This document shows, piece by piece, positions 61,411-64,000 of a stretch of DNA of 64,000 bases. The stretch is from Rhodovibrionaceae bacterium (GTDB lineage Bacteria > Pseudomonadota > Alphaproteobacteria > Kiloniellales > DSM-21159), in the NCBI GenBank assembly GCA_028279885.1, contig JANQMX010000067.1, forward strand, positions 124,001 to 188,000. Reading direction: 5' to 3'. Positions within the stretch are counted from its first letter, which is position 1. Every line of letters starts with the position of its first letter. A program made the position numbers and the translations under genes. The notes beneath the pieces are model-generated. The model did not search any database and was not told the origin of the DNA. It was given only the letters and a program-made list of their open reading frames with translations.

Positions 61411-62451
61411 CTAATGCGCCGGGACACCCGGGATCTCGACGGGAGGGCGGACGCCCATGCGGGTGCGCTGTGGTGTCTGGTGGAAGCGCTCGCGGTAGCG
61501 CTTGGCGAAGTGCGAGGCGGAGACGAAGCCGCAGGCGAGGCCCACCTCGGTGACCGAAAGCGCGCTGTGGGTCAGCATCATATGCGCCCGCAACAGGCGC
61601 AGCTCGACGTAGTGACTGCGCGGCGTGACGCCGAGGTATTTCTGAAACAGGCGCTCGAGCTGACGGGTGGAGACGCCGATCTCCGCGGCCAGCTCGGCGC
61701 TGGACAGCGGTATTTCCAGATTGTCCTCCATGATCTTCACCGCCTGCAGCAGCTTGGGGTGGCCGACGCCGACCCGGAGGCGCAGCGACATGCGCTGACG
61801 ATCGTCGAATGCGCGAATGCGCTCATGCAGAAAATGATCGGCGATGCGCACGGCCAGTTCCCGGCCATGCTCCTGTTCGATCATGTGCAGCAGCATGTCG
61901 GTCGCCGCCGAGCCGCCGGCGCAGGTGAAGCGGCTGCGATCGATCTCATAGAGCTCCTTGCGCAGATCGATATCGGGGAAGGTCTCCTGAAAGCCGTCCA
62001 TGCACTGCCAATGGGTGGTGCAGCGATAGCCGTTGAGCAGGCCGGCGCGGGCCAGCACGTAAACCCCGTCGGAGACGGCGCCAACATGCACGCCGTTGCG
62101 CGCCGCCCGGCGCAGCCAGGAGATGGTCGTCTTGTCGGCGAAGCGGTGCGCGTCGAGCCCACTGCAGACCACGATACGGTCGTAACGCTCGCCCTCGTCG
62201 GACAGCGACTGCGTTTCCAGGGCGACGCCGTTTGAGCAGCGGACCATGCCGCCGGTGGGCGAAAGGATGCGCCAATGATAGAGCCGCTCGCCGCTCAAGA
62301 GGTTCGCGCCGCGCAGCGGCTCCAGCGCCGAGGTGAAGGCCATGAGGGGAAAGCCCGGCAGCAGCAGGAAGGCGAAGCGCAAGGCGCGGCTGTCCGCGTA
62401 GCTCTCCGGCGTTGAGTCGTCGATGTCCGTTCCGGAGGACCGCTGTTTCAT
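61411..62451 (-). CDS. GlxA family transcriptional regulator (DJ-1/PfpI plus AraC HTH)
   Basis: A 346-residue regulator. Residues about 25-195 form a DJ-1/PfpI-like amidotransferase-type sensor domain (FAFLLLPGFPLMAF..., VCSGLDAHRF). Residues about 235-335 form an AraC-type DNA-binding domain (ELAAEIGVSTRQLERLFQKYLG, VGLACGFVSASHFAKRYRERF). The group includes regulators of glycine betaine, carnitine and arginine metabolism. ATG 62451 overlaps the ribF stop by 4 bp; longer starts run into ribF. Its target cannot be named. Confidence 0.9.
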   Translation of the reverse strand: MKQRSSGTDIDDSTPESYADSRALRFAFLLLPGFPLMAFTSALEPLRGANLLSGERLYHWRILSPTGGMVRCSNGVALETQSLSDEGERYDRIVVCSGLDAHRFADKTTISWLRRAARNGVHVGAVSDGVYVLARAGLLNGYRCTTHWQCMDGFQETFPDIDLRKELYEIDRSRFTCAGGSAATDMLLHMIEQEHGRELAVRIADHFLHERIRAFDDRQRMSLRLRVGVGHPKLLQAVKIMEDNLEIPLSSAELAAEIGVSTRQLERLFQKYLGVTPRSHYVELRLLRAHMMLTHSALSVTEVGLACGFVSASHFAKRYRERFHQTPQRTRMGVRPPVEIPGVPAH

Positions 62452-63500
62452 TGGCCGCCGTCCGGCTCCGCCGGCTTGGCGAGCGCGTTGCCGGCCGGCC
62501 ATGCGGCATCCCAGGCCTCCCAAGACAAGGTCTCGCGGGCGCGGCGCGAGTCCTCCGCCATCTGCGCCTTCAAGGCGTCGAGGGAGTCGAACTTCTGTTC
62601 CGGACGCAGGTAATCGACCAGGGCAACGCGAAGATGGCGGCCGTAGAGATCGCCGTCGAAGTCGAAGAGGTGCACCTCCAAGAGCGGCTCGTCGAGTTCG
62701 AACATGGGATTGATGCCGAAGTTGGCGACCGCCGGCAGCCACTTGGTCTCGCCCTGCCGGGCGAAGGAGACCCGTACCGCATAGACTCCGTAAGCCGGGC
62801 GCAGCAGGCGGCCGACCGAGAGATTGGCCGTCGGATAGCCGAGGTCGCGGCCACGCTTGGCGCCATGGCGCACCCGGCCTTCGATCTCGAAGTAGCGGCC
62901 CAGCACCAGGGCGGCGCGGGTCGGGTTGCCTTCCTTGAGGTAGTGCCGCACCAGGCTGGAAGAGTAGGGGGCCGTGCCTTCCTCTTGGATGAGCGGCACG
63001 GCGGTGACGCCAAAGCCGAACTGCCGGCCCAAGTCCTCAAGCAGCGCGACATCGCCCAGCGCGCGATTGCCAAAGCGAAAGTTGTTGCCGACCACCACGT
63101 GGCGCAGCTTGAGCCCGCCGGCCAAAACGTCGCGCGCGAAATCCTCTGCCGTCAGCTTGGCGAAGTCGCGGGTGAAGTGCAGCGCGAACAGCACGTCGAG
63201 ACCGAGCGTGTCGAGCAGCTGCGCCTTGGTGCGGAAAGAGGTTAGCCGGAAGGGCAGCTGATCGGGCTTGAAGACGCTGGCGGGGTGGGGCTCGAAGGTC
63301 ACCAGGCCGTGCGGGGCATCGAACTCCTTCGCCAAGCGGCCGGCCTTGGCGATCAACTGTTGGTGGCCGCGATGGATGCCGTCGAAGTTGCCGATGGTCA
63401 CGACGGCGTCCTGCGCGCTTTCCGGCACGCGTTCGTAGTGGCGGTAGAGCCGCAAGGACAGAGCGTCGGCCCCACCGCCGGGCTTGGAGGTCATCCTCAT
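62448..63500 (-). CDS. ribF: Bifunctional riboflavin kinase/FAD synthetase
   Basis: A 350-residue RibF. The N-terminal FAD synthetase domain has GNFDGIHRGH (37-46), and the C-terminal riboflavin kinase domain has GYPTANL (221-227) and a final EVHLFDFDGDLYG stretch. It makes FMN and FAD from riboflavin. About 35 residues longer than usual because of N- and C-terminal tails. ATG 63494 is an alternative. No FMN riboswitch is seen in the 145-bp leader. It appears cotranscribed with the GlxA gene. Confidence 0.95.
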   Translation of the reverse strand: MRMTSKPGGGADALSLRLYRHYERVPESAQDAVVTIGNFDGIHRGHQQLIAKAGRLAKEFDAPHGLVTFEPHPASVFKPDQLPFRLTSFRTKAQLLDTLGLDVLFALHFTRDFAKLTAEDFARDVLAGGLKLRHVVVGNNFRFGNRALGDVALLEDLGRQFGFGVTAVPLIQEEGTAPYSSSLVRHYLKEGNPTRAALVLGRYFEIEGRVRHGAKRGRDLGYPTANLSVGRLLRPAYGVYAVRVSFARQGETKWLPAVANFGINPMFELDEPLLEVHLFDFDGDLYGRHLRVALVDYLRPEQKFDSLDALKAQMAEDSRRARETLSWEAWDAAWPAGNALAKPAEPDGGQ

Positions 63501-63645
63501 CCCAATTTCGTCCGATCACGAACCAAAATGAACCAATTGCGCAACCATGCTAGACCATTCTTGATCTCACAAAAACGAGGCAATAGGCTATCCGGGTTCG
63601 GGACCGGCCCACAAAAGAGGCCCAGAAAGCAGGACCGTCGCCATA

Positions 63646-64000
63646 ATGAGTGTCGCCACCGACATGACAAGCCTTCTCTCCCCGAGCCTGCTGCCCGCGG
63701 AGAAAGAGCGGCGCTTCTACGAGCCCCAGGCCGTGAAGCTGCCGGGCTTGGCCAATCGCGGGCCGCGAGTCGAGCGCTATCGGGTGCCGGCTTTGGGCGC
63801 CATCGTCGTGGCTTTCGAGGCAGGCGATCGTATCGCTCTGTCGGATCCCGAAGGCCTGCAAGTGGGCGAGCTTCTGATCTTGAGTCGGGCAGGGCAGGGA
63901 GCCCCCGGCATCCTCGGCCAGAGCGGCGGTCAGGAGCTGCCCGGGTTGGCGGCGATCCTCGCCGCGTCGGAAGAGAGCGCCCGACGCCTGCGCGACGGTC
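63646..64000 (+). CDS. Unidentified protein, N-terminal 118 residues (DUF1989-like start)
   Basis: An open frame that runs off the window. The start is ATG 63646, with AGGA about 11 bases upstream; ATG 63664 is also in frame. A VPALGAIVVAFEAGDRIALSDPEG-like stretch (about residues 46-69) resembles the opening of DUF1989/urea-carboxylase-associated domains, which are sometimes fused to aminomethyltransferase domains. Without the rest of the gene this is weak. It is divergent from ribF and the GlxA regulator, which could control it. Confidence 0.5.
   Translation, partial: MSVATDMTSLLSPSLLPAEKERRFYEPQAVKLPGLANRGPRVERYRVPALGAIVVAFEAGDRIALSDPEGLQVGELLILSRAGQGAPGILGQSGGQELPGLAAILAASEESARRLRDG

Noticed and set aside
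63501..63645. FMN riboswitch in the ribF leader
   Set aside because: The conserved AGGNTAnn/GGATGAA core elements are not present and the leader is short.

Overview
The window reads as chromosomal DNA of a high-GC alphaproteobacterium. Supporting signs are GcvA-type LysR and GlxA-type regulators, a SapC-family protein, a VPLPA-CTERM-like tail, a ferredoxin oxidoreductase operon behind an FNR-type promoter, and a heterotroph gene set rich in transporters and acyl-CoA enzymes. A Rhodospirillales-like lineage is my inference; there is no rRNA here to test it. Gene density is high on both strands. Very long open frames opposite real genes are GC artefacts and were left out.

Layout. 1-5.0 kb: end of a hydantoinase B gene, a penicillin-acylase-family hydrolase, a small membrane protein, and a Sel1 protein coupled to a TlpA-like thioredoxin. 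5.2-8.2 kb: AEC permease, then a LysR regulator divergent from an EamA exporter. 8.5-13.1 kb: complete Liv-type ABC importer (livKHMGF, minus strand). 13.3-17.9 kb, divergent: four overlapping or closely spaced genes for a 2-oxoacid:acceptor oxidoreductase (gamma, alpha, beta, and a fused GltD-like flavoprotein/ferredoxin), behind a perfect FNR box at class II promoter spacing. 18.2-22.3 kb: a sulfatase-superfamily hydrolase convergent with phnCDE. 22.5-25.4 kb: class III cyclase and aldehyde dehydrogenase. 25.4-28.5 kb: cydAB with a GbsR/MarR-type regulator and a palindromic operator. 28.5-32.2 kb: membrane-anchored alpha/beta hydrolase, YegP-like protein, histidine phosphatase, secreted metallo-beta-lactamase-fold protein. 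32.4-37.0 kb: GH3-family protein divergent from an LpxO-like hydroxylase, a glycosyltransferase and a polysaccharide deacetylase. 37.0-38.8 kb: response regulator, small membrane protein, two tRNA-Leu genes (GAG, CAG), an orphan sorting-signal tail in AT-rich DNA. 38.8-40.4 kb: type III polyketide synthase with an ICMT-type methyltransferase. 40.7-48.3 kb: a tandem DUF502 protein, recG, sdhE and mfd. 49-53.6 kb: acetolactate-synthase-like enzyme, gltS, a BCCT transporter and a translationally coupled 38-aa membrane protein. 53.9-55.4 kb: DsbA/FrnE-like oxidoreductase and SapC protein. 55.5-61.2 kb: a six-gene acyl-CoA operon resembling the levulinate (lvaABCDE) set with an added Fe/2OG-oxygenase-like gene. 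61.4-64 kb: GlxA regulator, ribF, and the start of an unidentified gene.

The most notable items are the FNR-controlled oxidoreductase operon facing the Liv importer; the lva-like operon with its extra DUF6445 gene; the BCCT-coupled micropeptide; a 277-bp element with perfect 26-bp inverted ends that supply the stop codons of both flanking genes; and a family of mosaic hairpin repeats (ends GTCAC/GTGAC) in many intergenic gaps. Identities were assigned by reading motifs; no database search was possible.
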